Below are positions 26,415 to 34,887 of a stretch of DNA of 64,000 bases, piece by piece (position 1 is the stretch's first letter; each line of letters opens with the position of its first letter). The stretch is from assembly GCA_041608535.1 (NCBI GenBank), contig JBFISM010000003.1, forward strand, positions 3,650 to 67,649. Reading direction: 5' to 3'. The notes beneath the pieces were generated by a model. It ran no database searches. It worked only from the letters and a program-made list of their open reading frames with translations, and was not told the origin of the DNA. A program made the position numbers and the translations under genes. The DNA is from JBFISM01 sp041608535. GTDB lineage: Bacteria > Actinomycetota > Acidimicrobiia > Spongiisociales > UBA5794.

Positions 26415-27233
26415 TCAATCTGCGAGATCGCGCATCGCACCGTCCGTCCAGTCGACGATGGCGCCGGCGACCGCCTGCGGATTCTCCAGCACGAGGTTGT
26501 GCCCACCGGCCACCGTCACGAACTGCCCGCCGGCGGCAGTGGCATCCTTCTCGAGCCGGCTGCGGTACCTCTCGTCATCGTTTCCGGCGATCCACAGCGA
26601 TGGAACCGGGATTGCGCTGGGATCGACACGGGGCACCGCACCCTGACCGAGACCGCGTAGCGCCGCTGCCAGACCTGCTGCGGTATTGCCCACCCGGAGC
26701 ATGCGATCGGGCACGGCAACGTGGCGGGGGAGATGGCGGGTGCCGGTGAGGGACGCTCCCAGCCAGCCGTCGATGAACGCCTCGACACCGATCCGCTCGA
26801 TCTCGTCCGCTCGGCGGGCATCGCGAATGGCCCGCGACGCCCGTTCGGTCGCCGCCAGCCCGGTGGAGGCCGAGACCATCACCAGGCCGGACAGCAGATC
26901 TGGATAGCGAATGGCGATGTGAACGCCGACCCTCCCGCCTTGCGAGTAGCCGATGAGGACCGGTGGCGGTGTCTGGGCCGCCAGCAGCGCGGAGAGTGCC
27001 GTGATCGACGCGCCCAGATCGATCGGGGCGACATCGGTCGCACCATGACCCGGGAGATCGGGTGCCAGGGTTGCTCCCGGCAGGTGGCGAGCGACCGAGC
27101 CCAGGCTCGGCCCACCCAGCGTGAACCCGTGGAGCGCAACCCAACGCACCGGATCCGCACCAAAGCGGTGGACTGCGAGCCGCCCGACCGGAGTGGTGAA
27201 ACCCTCGGTGTGGGTCGTTCCGTCAGGGTTCAT
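26415..27233 (-). CDS. Alpha/beta hydrolase, MenH-like
   Basis: The 272-residue protein is a short alpha/beta hydrolase with WVALHGFTLGG as oxyanion loop, nucleophile elbow IGYSQGGRVGVH, Asp in IAGNDDERY and His in VAGGHNLVLENP. The GYSQGGR elbow and LHGFT loop resemble the MenH/SHCHC synthase group, but menaquinone genes are not nearby, so any esterase or lyase is possible. It overlaps the end of the upstream MFS gene by 11 nt and is probably co-transcribed with it. Confidence 0.8.
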   Translation of the reverse strand: MNPDGTTHTEGFTTPVGRLAVHRFGADPVRWVALHGFTLGGPSLGSVARHLPGATLAPDLPGHGATDVAPIDLGASITALSALLAAQTPPPVLIGYSQGGRVGVHIAIRYPDLLSGLVMVSASTGLAATERASRAIRDARRADEIERIGVEAFIDGWLGASLTGTRHLPRHVAVPDRMLRVGNTAAGLAAALRGLGQGAVPRVDPSAIPVPSLWIAGNDDERYRSRLEKDATAAGGQFVTVAGGHNLVLENPQAVAGAIVDWTDGAMRDLAD

Positions 27234-28401
27234 CGTCCGGCTTTGCGGTGGGATCGGGAATCGTCCATCTCGTGAAATCTTCGAAGACCGCAGCGATGAC
27301 GAAGGCTCCGATCACACTGGCGAGACCGCCGGACCAGGCCGCAACCCGCGGGTTGAAGAGGGCGGCGACGGCACCGGCCTCGGCGTCCCCCACCCTGGGT
27401 CCCCCCGCAACCACTGCGATCTGGACCGCCGACAGCCGCCCGCGCAGCCGGTCGGGTGTCGTCACTTGGAGGATCGTCTGCCGGAACACTGCCGAGGCCG
27501 CATCGGCCGCCCCGGCGAAACCGAGAGCGATGAGGGCAGCCACCAGGCTCGTGGTGAGACCGAAGACGGTGATCGCAAGACCCCAGGCGATCACGGCGAC
27601 GATGGTGGCCAACCCCGCGCGACGGATACGAGACACCCATCCAGAGAAGAGCCCGGCAAGGAGCGCCCCGACACCGGGCGCCGTGTAGAGGAGGCCCACG
27701 GTGGCCTCGGTGCCGCCCAGGGTCTGCAGCCCCCATGCGGGGAAGAGCGCCCGCGGCATGCCGAACACCATGGCGTTGACATCGATGAGAAACGTGCCCT
27801 GCAGCGCCTGGGACCGGCGCAGGAAGCGCAATCCCTCACCGATGGAGCGGAAACCGGGCCTGGTGCCACCGCCCTCGGGGCGGAGAGGCGCCATCAGCCA
27901 CAGCGTCGCGAGGGCGACGCCAAAGGTGGCCGTGTCGAGCCAGTACGCCGCCGCGATGCCGACTTGGGAGATGATCAGGCCACCGAGCGCTGGTCCGACG
28001 GCGAGCGCCGATTGGAACATGAGCACCTGGAGCGCATATGCGGCCGGGAGACGCTCCGTGCTCACGAGGTTGGGGACGCTGGCGGTACGGGCCGGCGAGT
28101 CGATCGCCGAGCCAAAGGCGTTCACCGCGGTCAAGGCGAAGATGAGCCAGGCGCGAGGTGCGGCGACCATGGCGTTCGCAGCCAGACCGGCGGTGGTAGC
28201 CGCCATGAACACCTGCGTGGCCATGAGCAAGCGGCGCCGGTCCATCGCATCGGCCAGAGTGCCGCCGAGGAACGACCCCACCACGAGGGCCGGGAACTGG
28301 GAGAGACCGAGCAGCCCCACCGCCAGCGTCGAGCCGGTGAGGTCGAACACCTGGATCGATACCGCAACGATCGTGAGCTGGCGACCGAACAGCGACACCA
28401 C
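27223..28401 (-). CDS. MFS transporter, EntS-like (MFS_3)
   Basis: The 392-residue protein from the GTG at 28401 has the MFS_3 pattern of 12 helices, with the loop motif GTLADAMDRRRLLM between helices 2 and 3 and the internal repeat GFAGAADAASAVFRQT. It resembles exporters of siderophores or drugs. Family-like sequence (SPLAESRQYRLLYIGQ) continues upstream of 28401 in the same frame without a standard start codon. The true start may therefore be non-canonical (for example CTG) or lost. It is likely the first gene of a transcript with the MenH-like gene. Confidence 0.82.
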   Translation of the reverse strand: MVSLFGRQLTIVAVSIQVFDLTGSTLAVGLLGLSQFPALVVGSFLGGTLADAMDRRRLLMATQVFMAATTAGLAANAMVAAPRAWLIFALTAVNAFGSAIDSPARTASVPNLVSTERLPAAYALQVLMFQSALAVGPALGGLIISQVGIAAAYWLDTATFGVALATLWLMAPLRPEGGGTRPGFRSIGEGLRFLRRSQALQGTFLIDVNAMVFGMPRALFPAWGLQTLGGTEATVGLLYTAPGVGALLAGLFSGWVSRIRRAGLATIVAVIAWGLAITVFGLTTSLVAALIALGFAGAADAASAVFRQTILQVTTPDRLRGRLSAVQIAVVAGGPRVGDAEAGAVAALFNPRVAAWSGGLASVIGAFVIAAVFEDFTRWTIPDPTAKPDDEP

Positions 28402-28545
28402 CTGCCCGATGTAGAGCAGGCGGTACTGGCGAGACTCCGCCAGCGGTGACAGGTCGACGAGCAGCGATCTGAAGATGGCAACCCCACAGCGGTCGAGCGA
28501 GCGCTCAGTATGGCAACGGGCGGGCCCGCCGGGTGCCTCCCCGAG

Positions 28546-29289
28546 TCAGATGCTGCCCGGCTCGGGAAGGGTGGAGCGGAGCAGCCGCATCACCTGCTCG
28601 AGGGTGATCACGGAATAGCGACTCGCCGGTGGATCAGATGCTTGCGGCTGGATCCTCCAGTAGCCCGCGGCACCACCGTCCAGCACCGCAGCATGCCGGA
28701 CGTGGTGTCCGCCGCCGGTGTCCGTCCACACGCTCGAGATCGTCCACCGGCTGCGCATGTGCTCGTGAGCGATGAGCAGCCGGTCCGCCCAGGTGCGGTC
28801 GAGCCCGGCGGCGACCAGAACATCGATGGCGGCGTCGCTTGCATCGGCGGCGCGTTCCAGCGCCAGAGTGAGCGCCGCGTCGGCGAGGACGCCCGCACCG
28901 AAGAACGGCGGTTCGGGGCGCCGGCCCACATCCACCAGGCTGGCGAGAACCAGGGGTAGCGAGCGCGGGCGTACCGACGTGAGCTCGCAGGTGTCACCGT
29001 CGAGCTGTCTACCCAAGGTGGCGCCCCCGGCGGTGGCCCAGATGGTGGAAGAGTGCGTCGTCCCTCCGCTCTGAACGTCGACCGATGAGACCAGCGAGGC
29101 CTCGGTCATGGTCGAGACGAGCCCCGCGGCTCCCTCCGTCAGCAGGCCCCCCGGGGTGACCAGACCACACCGGCGAAGCTCGGACCGCACGCCGGCGTGC
29201 ATGGTTTCCCACCGTTGCGGGGCCTGTCCGAGCAACATCACCGGTGGGAGCAGCCGGCGGGGGATGAGGTACCGGTCGCGGATCAGCAT
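28546..29289 (-). CDS. Hypothetical protein with EspG-like pattern
   Basis: The 247-residue protein has no signal peptide or membrane segment. Its second quarter to middle (RSELRRCGLVTPGG, followed by DGDTCELTSVRPRSLPLVLASLVD) resembles the ESX secretion-associated EspG family, chaperones for PE/PPE-like substrates, but no ESX genes are in the window. The match is weak and rests on pattern alone. The ATG at 29289 is supported by a good promoter (TTGACT, 17 nt, TAGGGT) 7 nt upstream, which makes it leaderless. The ORF is open upstream to 29325. Confidence 0.45.
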   Translation of the reverse strand: MLIRDRYLIPRRLLPPVMLLGQAPQRWETMHAGVRSELRRCGLVTPGGLLTEGAAGLVSTMTEASLVSSVDVQSGGTTHSSTIWATAGGATLGRQLDGDTCELTSVRPRSLPLVLASLVDVGRRPEPPFFGAGVLADAALTLALERAADASDAAIDVLVAAGLDRTWADRLLIAHEHMRSRWTISSVWTDTGGGHHVRHAAVLDGGAAGYWRIQPQASDPPASRYSVITLEQVMRLLRSTLPEPGSI

Positions 29290-29296
29290 GCTGGCG

Positions 29297-29325
29297 ACCC
29301 TACACATCTTAACTCGGTGAGTCAA
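29297..29325 (-). promoter_or_regulatory. Sigma-70-type leaderless promoter
   Basis: On the minus strand, TTGACT (29320-29325) is followed after 17 nt by TAGGGT (29297-29302). The start codon at 29289 lies 7 nt below the -10 box, at the expected transcription start. Confidence 0.65.
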
Positions 29326-29328
29326 TCG

Positions 29329-30765
29329 TTAAACATCGTCAAGCGCCGTTGAGATGGCATGGGATTGCACGCCGGCATCCGCGGCCAGGCTGGCGAGCCA
29401 CGTTGTCAGGGGCACCGAGGCCACCAGCCCGATGCTGCCCACCAGCGTGCGCACGATCTCGACGGCGACGACTTCGGAGTTGGCAATCGCGCCCAGCGAT
29501 TGCTCCGAGAGGACGAACAGGACGAGCAGGGGCAGTGCGGCGCCGGCATAGGCGAGCAGCAGGGTGTTCACCGTCGATGCGATGTGGTCTCTACCGATGC
29601 GCAGCGCACGCGACAACAGCAGCTTCTGCGACTGGGTGACGTCTGCTGCCTTGAGTGCCCACACCGCCGAGGCCTGGGTGACGGTCACGTCGTCGAGCGC
29701 ACCCGCCGCGCCGAGCACGATCCCCGCCAGCAGCAGACCGCTCACGTCGATGCCTTCGAACAGAGCGAGCAAGGTCGCTTCCTCGCTGGCGAAGCCGCTG
29801 AACTGGGCGAGCTCCACGGTGATCGCCGACAACACAGCGGTGAGCCCGAGTGCGGCCACCATGCCCAGCATGGCGACGGTGGTCATGCGGTTGAAGCCGT
29901 GCGCCAGGTACAACGTGATGATGGCGATGGCTGCGCTGCCCACGATGGCAACGAGCACGGGGCTGCGCCCGGAGAGGATCGCCGGAAGCACGAACAGGAG
30001 CAGGATGCTCAAGCTGCCGGCGAGACCGGCCAGGGCAGCAACACCTCGCAACTGTCCGAGCGCAATGACGACGGCGGCAAAGAGGATCGCAACGATCCAC
30101 AGCAGCGGGCGCCGCTGGAAGTCGCCGCTGAATTGATAGCTGAGCTGGACCGTCGGGGCTGTCAGGCTGAAGACCTCCGGCTCCGTCTCGGCGCCGGGGA
30201 AGAACTGGGCGAGAGCATCCTCACCCGGGAACACGTTTGCGGCCACCTCGACGAGGTCCTCGAAGGTCAGGGCGCTTTCCTCCTCGCCGGAGCGAACGGT
30301 GAGACCGAACACGACGCACTCGAGTGACGGATCGAACGAGCACGGTCCGGTGGTGCGCTCGGTGACCGTGGCGTTTGGAGATCGCCGCGCCAGGATCGCG
30401 GTGTTCCCAAGTTCGAATTGCGGGTTGAGACCGCCCTCGGGAAACGATTGCTCGTAGCGCTCCCCGGCGTCGGGGCCATCTTGCAGCTCGAATACCACGT
30501 TGGTGCAGATCACCGCTTCGGCGCCGGGGCAACCACCCACCTCGGCCGATTCGATAGTGGCGGCGTACTGCTCCGACGGGACGGCGAGAGCCTCGAGGGC
30601 CACCGTGTCGATGGGTGTGTCCCCCGGCCACAGAGCCACCAATCCCACGACGGTGAGCACGGCAACGCACACGGCGGCGATACCGAATCCGTCGAGCGAG
30701 CGGCGTTTCGGTTCCGGCTGGGCGCCGTCGGCCCACTCCTGCCAGGCTTGGTCGTCCACGTCCAC
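29329..30765 (-). CDS. YibE/F-like polytopic membrane protein
   Basis: The 478-residue protein has one N-terminal helix (residues 28-46), an extracellular domain of about 190 residues, and about eight C-terminal helices. The diagnostic YibE/F region is GAAGALDDVTVTQASAVWALK followed by RIGRDHIASTVNTLLLAYAGAALPL. The family function is unknown. The start is GTG at 30765, divergent from proC by 77 nt. Its 3' end lies 3 nt from the promoter element of the EspG-like gene. Confidence 0.85.
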   Translation of the reverse strand: MDVDDQAWQEWADGAQPEPKRRSLDGFGIAAVCVAVLTVVGLVALWPGDTPIDTVALEALAVPSEQYAATIESAEVGGCPGAEAVICTNVVFELQDGPDAGERYEQSFPEGGLNPQFELGNTAILARRSPNATVTERTTGPCSFDPSLECVVFGLTVRSGEEESALTFEDLVEVAANVFPGEDALAQFFPGAETEPEVFSLTAPTVQLSYQFSGDFQRRPLLWIVAILFAAVVIALGQLRGVAALAGLAGSLSILLLFVLPAILSGRSPVLVAIVGSAAIAIITLYLAHGFNRMTTVAMLGMVAALGLTAVLSAITVELAQFSGFASEEATLLALFEGIDVSGLLLAGIVLGAAGALDDVTVTQASAVWALKAADVTQSQKLLLSRALRIGRDHIASTVNTLLLAYAGAALPLLVLFVLSEQSLGAIANSEVVAVEIVRTLVGSIGLVASVPLTTWLASLAADAGVQSHAISTALDDV

Positions 30766-30842
30766 GACGGGATGATGACACAGGCGGGGTGCGATATCGC
30801 GCCTTGGCCCAGGTCGTCACTCGGGTTTCTATCATCGCTGCG

Positions 30843-31670
30843 GTGAAGTCACCCACGAAGTCCTCGGTGGCGATCCTCGGCGCCGGTGCGATGGGCTCGA
30901 CCATCGCTCGCGGCCTGCTGCGGGTCGGATGGGACGTCGAGCGGATCACACTGGCCGAGCCCGACGGCGATCGTCGTCGCACCCTGGCAGGCGAGACCGG
31001 GCTGGTCGTCGTGCCGACCGCCGCGGAGGCAGTGACCGGTGCGGACGTGGTGGTGGTGGCGGTGAAGCCGAATGTCGTGCCGGCGCTCCTCGATGAGATC
31101 GCTCCAGCAGTGGCACCTTCCCAACTCGTGGTGACACTCGCCGCCGGGGTGCCACTCGCCGTCTTCGAGCGAGCGCTGCCCGGTGTTCCCGTGGTGCGCA
31201 CGATGCCGAACACTCCGGCCGCGGTGGAGCAGGCGATGACGGCGTATGCGGCCGGCTCCCAGGTCGGGGATCAGCACCTCGTGATCACGCGGGAGATCCT
31301 CTCCAGCGTCGGCGAAGTGGTCGAAGTGCCGGAGGAAGCACTCGATGCGGTAACCGCCGTCTCGGGCTCGGGTCCCGCCTATCTGTTCCTGCTGGCCGAG
31401 GCGATGATCGATGCCGGGGTCGCGCGAGGTCTCCAACTGGAGATCGCCACCCAGCTGGTGCACCAGACGATGCGGGGAGCCGGCCTGCTGCTGCACAGCT
31501 CGGGCCGGAGCGCTGCGGAGCTGCGTGTACAAGTGACGTCGCCCAACGGGACGACGGCCGCGGCGTTGGACCGCTTCGAACAAGGAGGCTTCCGCCAGTT
31601 GGTCGCCGAGGCGATCACCGCCGCAGCCCTCCGGTCGGAGGAGCTGGGGCGGGAGGCCGCACAGGCCTGA
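30843..31670 (+). CDS. proC: Pyrroline-5-carboxylate reductase
   Basis: This enzyme makes proline from pyrroline-5-carboxylate with NADPH. The 275-residue protein starts with the Rossmann GAGAMGSTIARG, has VVVAVKPNVVPALL and RTMPNTPAAV, and ends in the signature VSGSGPAYLFLLAEAMIDAGV and TSPNGTTAAAL. The GTG at 30843 is chosen over the upstream 30789 frame because the family begins here and TATCAT lies 7 nt upstream. A hairpin follows the gene. Confidence 0.94.
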   Translation: MKSPTKSSVAILGAGAMGSTIARGLLRVGWDVERITLAEPDGDRRRTLAGETGLVVVPTAAEAVTGADVVVVAVKPNVVPALLDEIAPAVAPSQLVVTLAAGVPLAVFERALPGVPVVRTMPNTPAAVEQAMTAYAAGSQVGDQHLVITREILSSVGEVVEVPEEALDAVTAVSGSGPAYLFLLAEAMIDAGVARGLQLEIATQLVHQTMRGAGLLLHSSGRSAAELRVQVTSPNGTTAAALDRFEQGGFRQLVAEAITAAALRSEELGREAAQA

Positions 31671-31694
31671 TCCTGAGTACCGGTTTCATGAGTA

Positions 31695-31726
31695 CCGGCC
31701 CCGCGGGGGAGGGACCGCGAGGCCGG
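31695..31726. terminator. Hairpin between convergent genes
   Basis: CCGGCC (31695-31700) pairs with GGCCGG (31721-31726), continued after one mismatch by CGCGG with CCGCG. It sits after proC and before the end of the convergent small gene, so it could terminate both. Confidence 0.55.
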
Positions 31727-31766
31727 TGGGAGGGTGAGACCTGTGGAACGGTCGGGCGGGTGCCCG

Positions 31767-31928
31767 TCAGAGCAAGCCGCGAACCTGGGCGATGCTCGCC
31801 CGCAGCCCCTGCAGCCTGCTCAGCGCCTCGGCGCGCGCGGCAAGATCCTGTCCGGAAGAACGGAGCGTCTCGTAGCGTGAGCGGGTGACGGCGAGCTCGC
31901 GGAGCAAGGTGTCAAACGTGCTGTCCAT
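31767..31928 (-). CDS. Small helical protein, 53 aa
   Basis: The protein begins MDSTFDTLLREL and ends AQVRGLL. It is predicted to be one long amphipathic helix with a heptad-like Leu/Ala pattern and many Arg/Glu residues. It is too short for usual gene-calling cutoffs. A weak GAGAGG precedes the ATG. It diverges from the CGNR protein with a 108-nt gap that contains an inverted repeat, suggesting shared control. No family is recognised. Confidence 0.5.
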   Translation of the reverse strand: MDSTFDTLLRELAVTRSRYETLRSSGQDLAARAEALSRLQGLRASIAQVRGLL

Positions 31929-31976
31929 CGTCGGGCCTCTCGTCGGGTGTCATGTGGTGAACGTCGTTTTCGATGT

Positions 31977-32008
31977 TGTAAGCGCTGATTGTTTGTTCGA
32001 TACTTACA
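31977..32008. promoter_or_regulatory. Inverted repeat between divergent small gene and CGNR gene
   Basis: TGTAAG (31977-31982) and CTTACA (32003-32008) form an inverted repeat with a 20-nt gap, and ATACT-TAC-AGTAT lies within the second arm. It is in the shared upstream region and could bind the CGNR protein. Confidence 0.4.
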
Positions 32009-32036
32009 GTATACGGATGATGCGGTAAGGACTCAA

Positions 32037-32612
32037 GTGGATTTCTCCCATTACACCGATTATCCGGTGCAGCTGGCGATGGAGTTGGTCAACACGCAGA
32101 GCCCGGTGCGTGGTGAGGACCGATTGACGACCGTCGCCGATCTCTCAGATTTCGTCATCCGCATGGCGGAGAGTTGGGTGCACCCCGACTGGAGACTCAC
32201 CGATGGCGACGTCACCGCGGTGCTCGACCTTCGAGACAGGTTGCGCCGTCTGTTCGAGATCTCCGACGACGTCACGGCCGCAGCGGTGCTCAACGAGGTG
32301 CTCGCCGAATCCGGAGCCGCTCCCAGGGTCAGCCTGCATACCGGTCGACCCCATCTGCACTTCGAACCCGTGGGAGGCACGGTGGCAGACTGGCTCGGTG
32401 CGCTGAGCGCCACCGGGCTGAGCTTCGTGCTGGCCGAGCATGGCATCGACCGGCTGGGGACGTGCGCATCGTCGCGCTGCGGTCATGTCTTCATCGATGC
32501 GTCGCGCAACCGCTCGCGACGCTACTGCTCGGACACCTGCGCCAACCGGGAGAACGTCGCGGCTCACCGCCGCCGCACGAGCGCACGCCTGTCGGCAGAC
32601 ATCGCCGATTGA
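32037..32612 (+). CDS. CGNR zinc-finger protein (ABATE domain)
   Basis: The 191-residue protein has an N-terminal ABATE-like domain (residues 10-130; LAMELVNTQSPV) and a C-terminal CGNR treble-clef zinc finger with CASSRCGHVFIDASRNRSRRYCSDTCANRENVAAHR. The four zinc ligands are Cys residues in these motifs. Such proteins are stress-linked transcription regulators. The GTG at 32037 is preferred over the upstream ORF start because the domain begins there. Confidence 0.85.
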   Translation: MDFSHYTDYPVQLAMELVNTQSPVRGEDRLTTVADLSDFVIRMAESWVHPDWRLTDGDVTAVLDLRDRLRRLFEISDDVTAAAVLNEVLAESGAAPRVSLHTGRPHLHFEPVGGTVADWLGALSATGLSFVLAEHGIDRLGTCASSRCGHVFIDASRNRSRRYCSDTCANRENVAAHRRRTSARLSADIAD

Positions 32613-32666
32613 ACTGGTTCGTCGGGGCAGCCGGGGTTGGCGGCGCCGGCGGTACACTCCCGCGCC

Positions 32667-33956
32667 ATGCGATCACCCCGGCTGTTTGCGCTGCTCGTCG
32701 CCCTCTTCGTTGCGTCGGTTGCGGTCGGTCCGGCTGCGCTTGCCCAGGATCCCGGTGAGGTGGCGGATGCGGTCCGCACCGACGGGGTGTACGTGGACGA
32801 TGGTTTGGGACTCACCGAAGCCGAGATCGGTGAGTACGTAGCCGCCGTACGCAACGCCGGAGAGGCGCTGTCGATCGTCGTGCTGCTCGACGAGCCGGTG
32901 GGTGGGGCCACCACCTTCGCCGATGCGGTGTTCGACCAGCTCGGCAGCGGAGTCGTCCTCGTCATCGGGGCCGAGTCCGACGGGTATGCAGGCATCCTCG
33001 AAGAGTTCACCGAGGCGGAGTTCGAGGCGGCGCTGCAAGCGGCAGCCGATGTCGCCGAATCGGACACCGAGTTCCTCGACGTGTTCGTCACCGACCTGAC
33101 CGGTGCGGCCGCACCGGCAGCGGCCACCGACGGGCCCGCCCCAGCCCCCGAACCGGCTGCCTCGTCTGAAGGTGGCGGCCTCGGGTTGCTGTTCTGGCTC
33201 ATCCTCATCGGCGGCGGCGTTCTCCTCTTCTTCTGGTGGCGACGCCGCCGGGAGACCGCGGCGGGGCCCAAGCTGTCGCCACAGATGATCGAGGCAAAGG
33301 ACAAGATCCAAGACCAGATCAATGCGGTAGCGAACGACATCATCGATCTCGAAGACGAGGTCCGCCTCGCCGATGACCCGCAAGCCGACGAGTTCTACCA
33401 AACGGCGGGGGCAACGTACACCGACGTCGTCGAGTCCTTCCCCGCCGCCAACGCCCCCGAAGCGTTGCTCGACCTGTCCAACCGCCTCGATGAAGCCATC
33501 TGGCAGCTCGACTCCGCCGAAGCCGTGCTCGACGGCAAGCCGCTACCGCCCAAACCGGCTCCGCAACAGCTCCCCATCCCCGAGCCCGCAACGGATGCGG
33601 CGCCGCCCACGCCGGTTCCGGGGGACCGATCTCTACCCCCACGCCCGCAGTACGACCGCCGTCCGTCGCGACGCTCCAGGTACGGCGGAGGCGGGGGTTT
33701 GATGGATCTGCTCATCGGGATGGCCGGGTCGATGATGGCGGGGCGCATGCGTACCGGCGCCCGGCCGTCACCACGCCAGCGACGCGTGCAGAATCCGGTG
33801 TTCCCACCGGTCCCCACCAAGTCATCTCCGATCCCCACCCCGGCGAACCCACGCGGCGGGCGTCGTTCGTCCCCGTCGGGGAGTACGAGCCGCGGCAGGA
33901 CCATGAGGAGCCGGTCCCGGGGTGGGGTTCGCCGCGGTCGCCGGCGTCGTCGCTGA
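32667..33956 (+). CDS. Secreted/membrane TPM-domain protein with basic tail
   Basis: The 429-residue protein has a signal peptide (residues 1-26), an N-terminal TPM-like domain (DGVYVDDGLGLTEAEIGEYVAAV, then IVVLLDEPVGG and VVLVIGAE), one transmembrane helix near residue 175-195 followed by RRRR, an alpha-helical cytosolic domain with DLEDEV, and a Gly/Arg/Ser-rich C-terminus. The helical part resembles proteins found next to PspA genes, and pspA follows after 104 nt, so it may work in envelope stress. TACACT lies 8 nt before the ATG. Confidence 0.78.
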   Translation: MRSPRLFALLVALFVASVAVGPAALAQDPGEVADAVRTDGVYVDDGLGLTEAEIGEYVAAVRNAGEALSIVVLLDEPVGGATTFADAVFDQLGSGVVLVIGAESDGYAGILEEFTEAEFEAALQAAADVAESDTEFLDVFVTDLTGAAAPAAATDGPAPAPEPAASSEGGGLGLLFWLILIGGGVLLFFWWRRRRETAAGPKLSPQMIEAKDKIQDQINAVANDIIDLEDEVRLADDPQADEFYQTAGATYTDVVESFPAANAPEALLDLSNRLDEAIWQLDSAEAVLDGKPLPPKPAPQQLPIPEPATDAAPPTPVPGDRSLPPRPQYDRRPSRRSRYGGGGGLMDLLIGMAGSMMAGRMRTGARPSPRQRRVQNPVFPPVPTKSSPIPTPANPRGGRRSSPSGSTSRGRTMRSRSRGGVRRGRRRRR

Positions 33957-34060
33957 CATCGCAGTGCGGCGGAGCGAGTCGCCACCGGCTTCCTGGCTCC
34001 CGCTCCGGCCCGATCACCTAGACTCATCGGGTCCGTTGTGAAGTATCGGAAGGACGTCGT

Positions 34061-34783
34061 ATGGGTTTCTTGAGACGGCTGTGGGGCTACATCACCACGC
34101 TGTTCAGGACAACGGCCGAGAGTGCCATGAGGCCAGAGGTCGAGATCGAGCAGGCCATCGCCACTGCCCGGAGGCGTGACCAGGAACTGCGCAATCAGGC
34201 CGCCAAAGTGGTGGCACATCGCACGCAGCTCGAGAGCAAGATGGAATCCGCCGCCGACCAGGTCGGCGAGACCCGGGAGATGGCCAAACAGGCGCTGCTC
34301 AAAGCCGAAGAAGCCAAGGCCGCCGGTGATGCCGAGTCCGTCGAGAAGTGGACTCGGACCGCCCAGTCGTTTGCGATGAAGCTCCAAGCCAGTGAGAACA
34401 ACTTGAACACGTTGAAGTCGCAGTACGAGAACGCCGCAACGCAGGCCGATCAGGCGAAGCAGGCCGTGCAGCAGAACGCGATGCGCGTCGAGGAGCTGGC
34501 TGCCAAACGCATGGAGCTACTCGGATCGCTCGAAGCGGCGAAGATGCAGGAGTCGGTCAACAAGGCCGTCGAGTCGCTGTCCGACACGATGGACTATGAG
34601 ATGCCCTCCTTGGAGAAGGTGGAGGAGAAGATCGAATTACGCAAGGCCGAAGCCACGGCCAAGGCAGAGCTGCGTGAGGCCACCCCCCAGGGCGCAGAGG
34701 CGGAGCTCCGGGAGGCCATTGGCATGGTCCAAGCCGAAGCCAAGCTCGATGAGCTCAAGGCGGAGCTCGGTCTGAGCACCTGA
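34061..34783 (+). CDS. pspA: Phage shock protein A (PspA/IM30 family)
   Basis: This coiled-coil protein binds and remodels damaged membranes. The 240-residue sequence starts with an amphipathic helix (MGFLRRLWGYITTLFRT) and continues as long charged helices (RRRDQELRNQAAKVVAHRTQLESK) to the end. The family match is clear although the ESCRT-III-like core is somewhat diverged. GGAAGGA precedes the ATG and a TAGACT promoter element lies about 40 nt upstream. A strong terminator follows. Confidence 0.9.
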   Translation: MGFLRRLWGYITTLFRTTAESAMRPEVEIEQAIATARRRDQELRNQAAKVVAHRTQLESKMESAADQVGETREMAKQALLKAEEAKAAGDAESVEKWTRTAQSFAMKLQASENNLNTLKSQYENAATQADQAKQAVQQNAMRVEELAAKRMELLGSLEAAKMQESVNKAVESLSDTMDYEMPSLEKVEEKIELRKAEATAKAELREATPQGAEAELREAIGMVQAEAKLDELKAELGLST

Positions 34784-34797
34784 CATCGATCGCAAGA

Positions 34798-34848
34798 GAC
34801 CCATCACAAGGAGCCCCTTCCTCCGGGAGGGGCTCCTTGTGATGGGTC
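34798..34848 (+). terminator. Long perfect stem terminator after pspA
   Basis: A 24-bp stem with arms starting GACCCATCACAAGGAGCCCC and ending GGGGCTCCTTGTGATGGGTC, with one G-U pair and a 3-nt loop, follows pspA by 14 nt. No T-run is present. Confidence 0.8.
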
Positions 34849-34887
34849 CCGTTGTGGCAGCATCGGTCTCTGGAGTAGGGAGAACTC

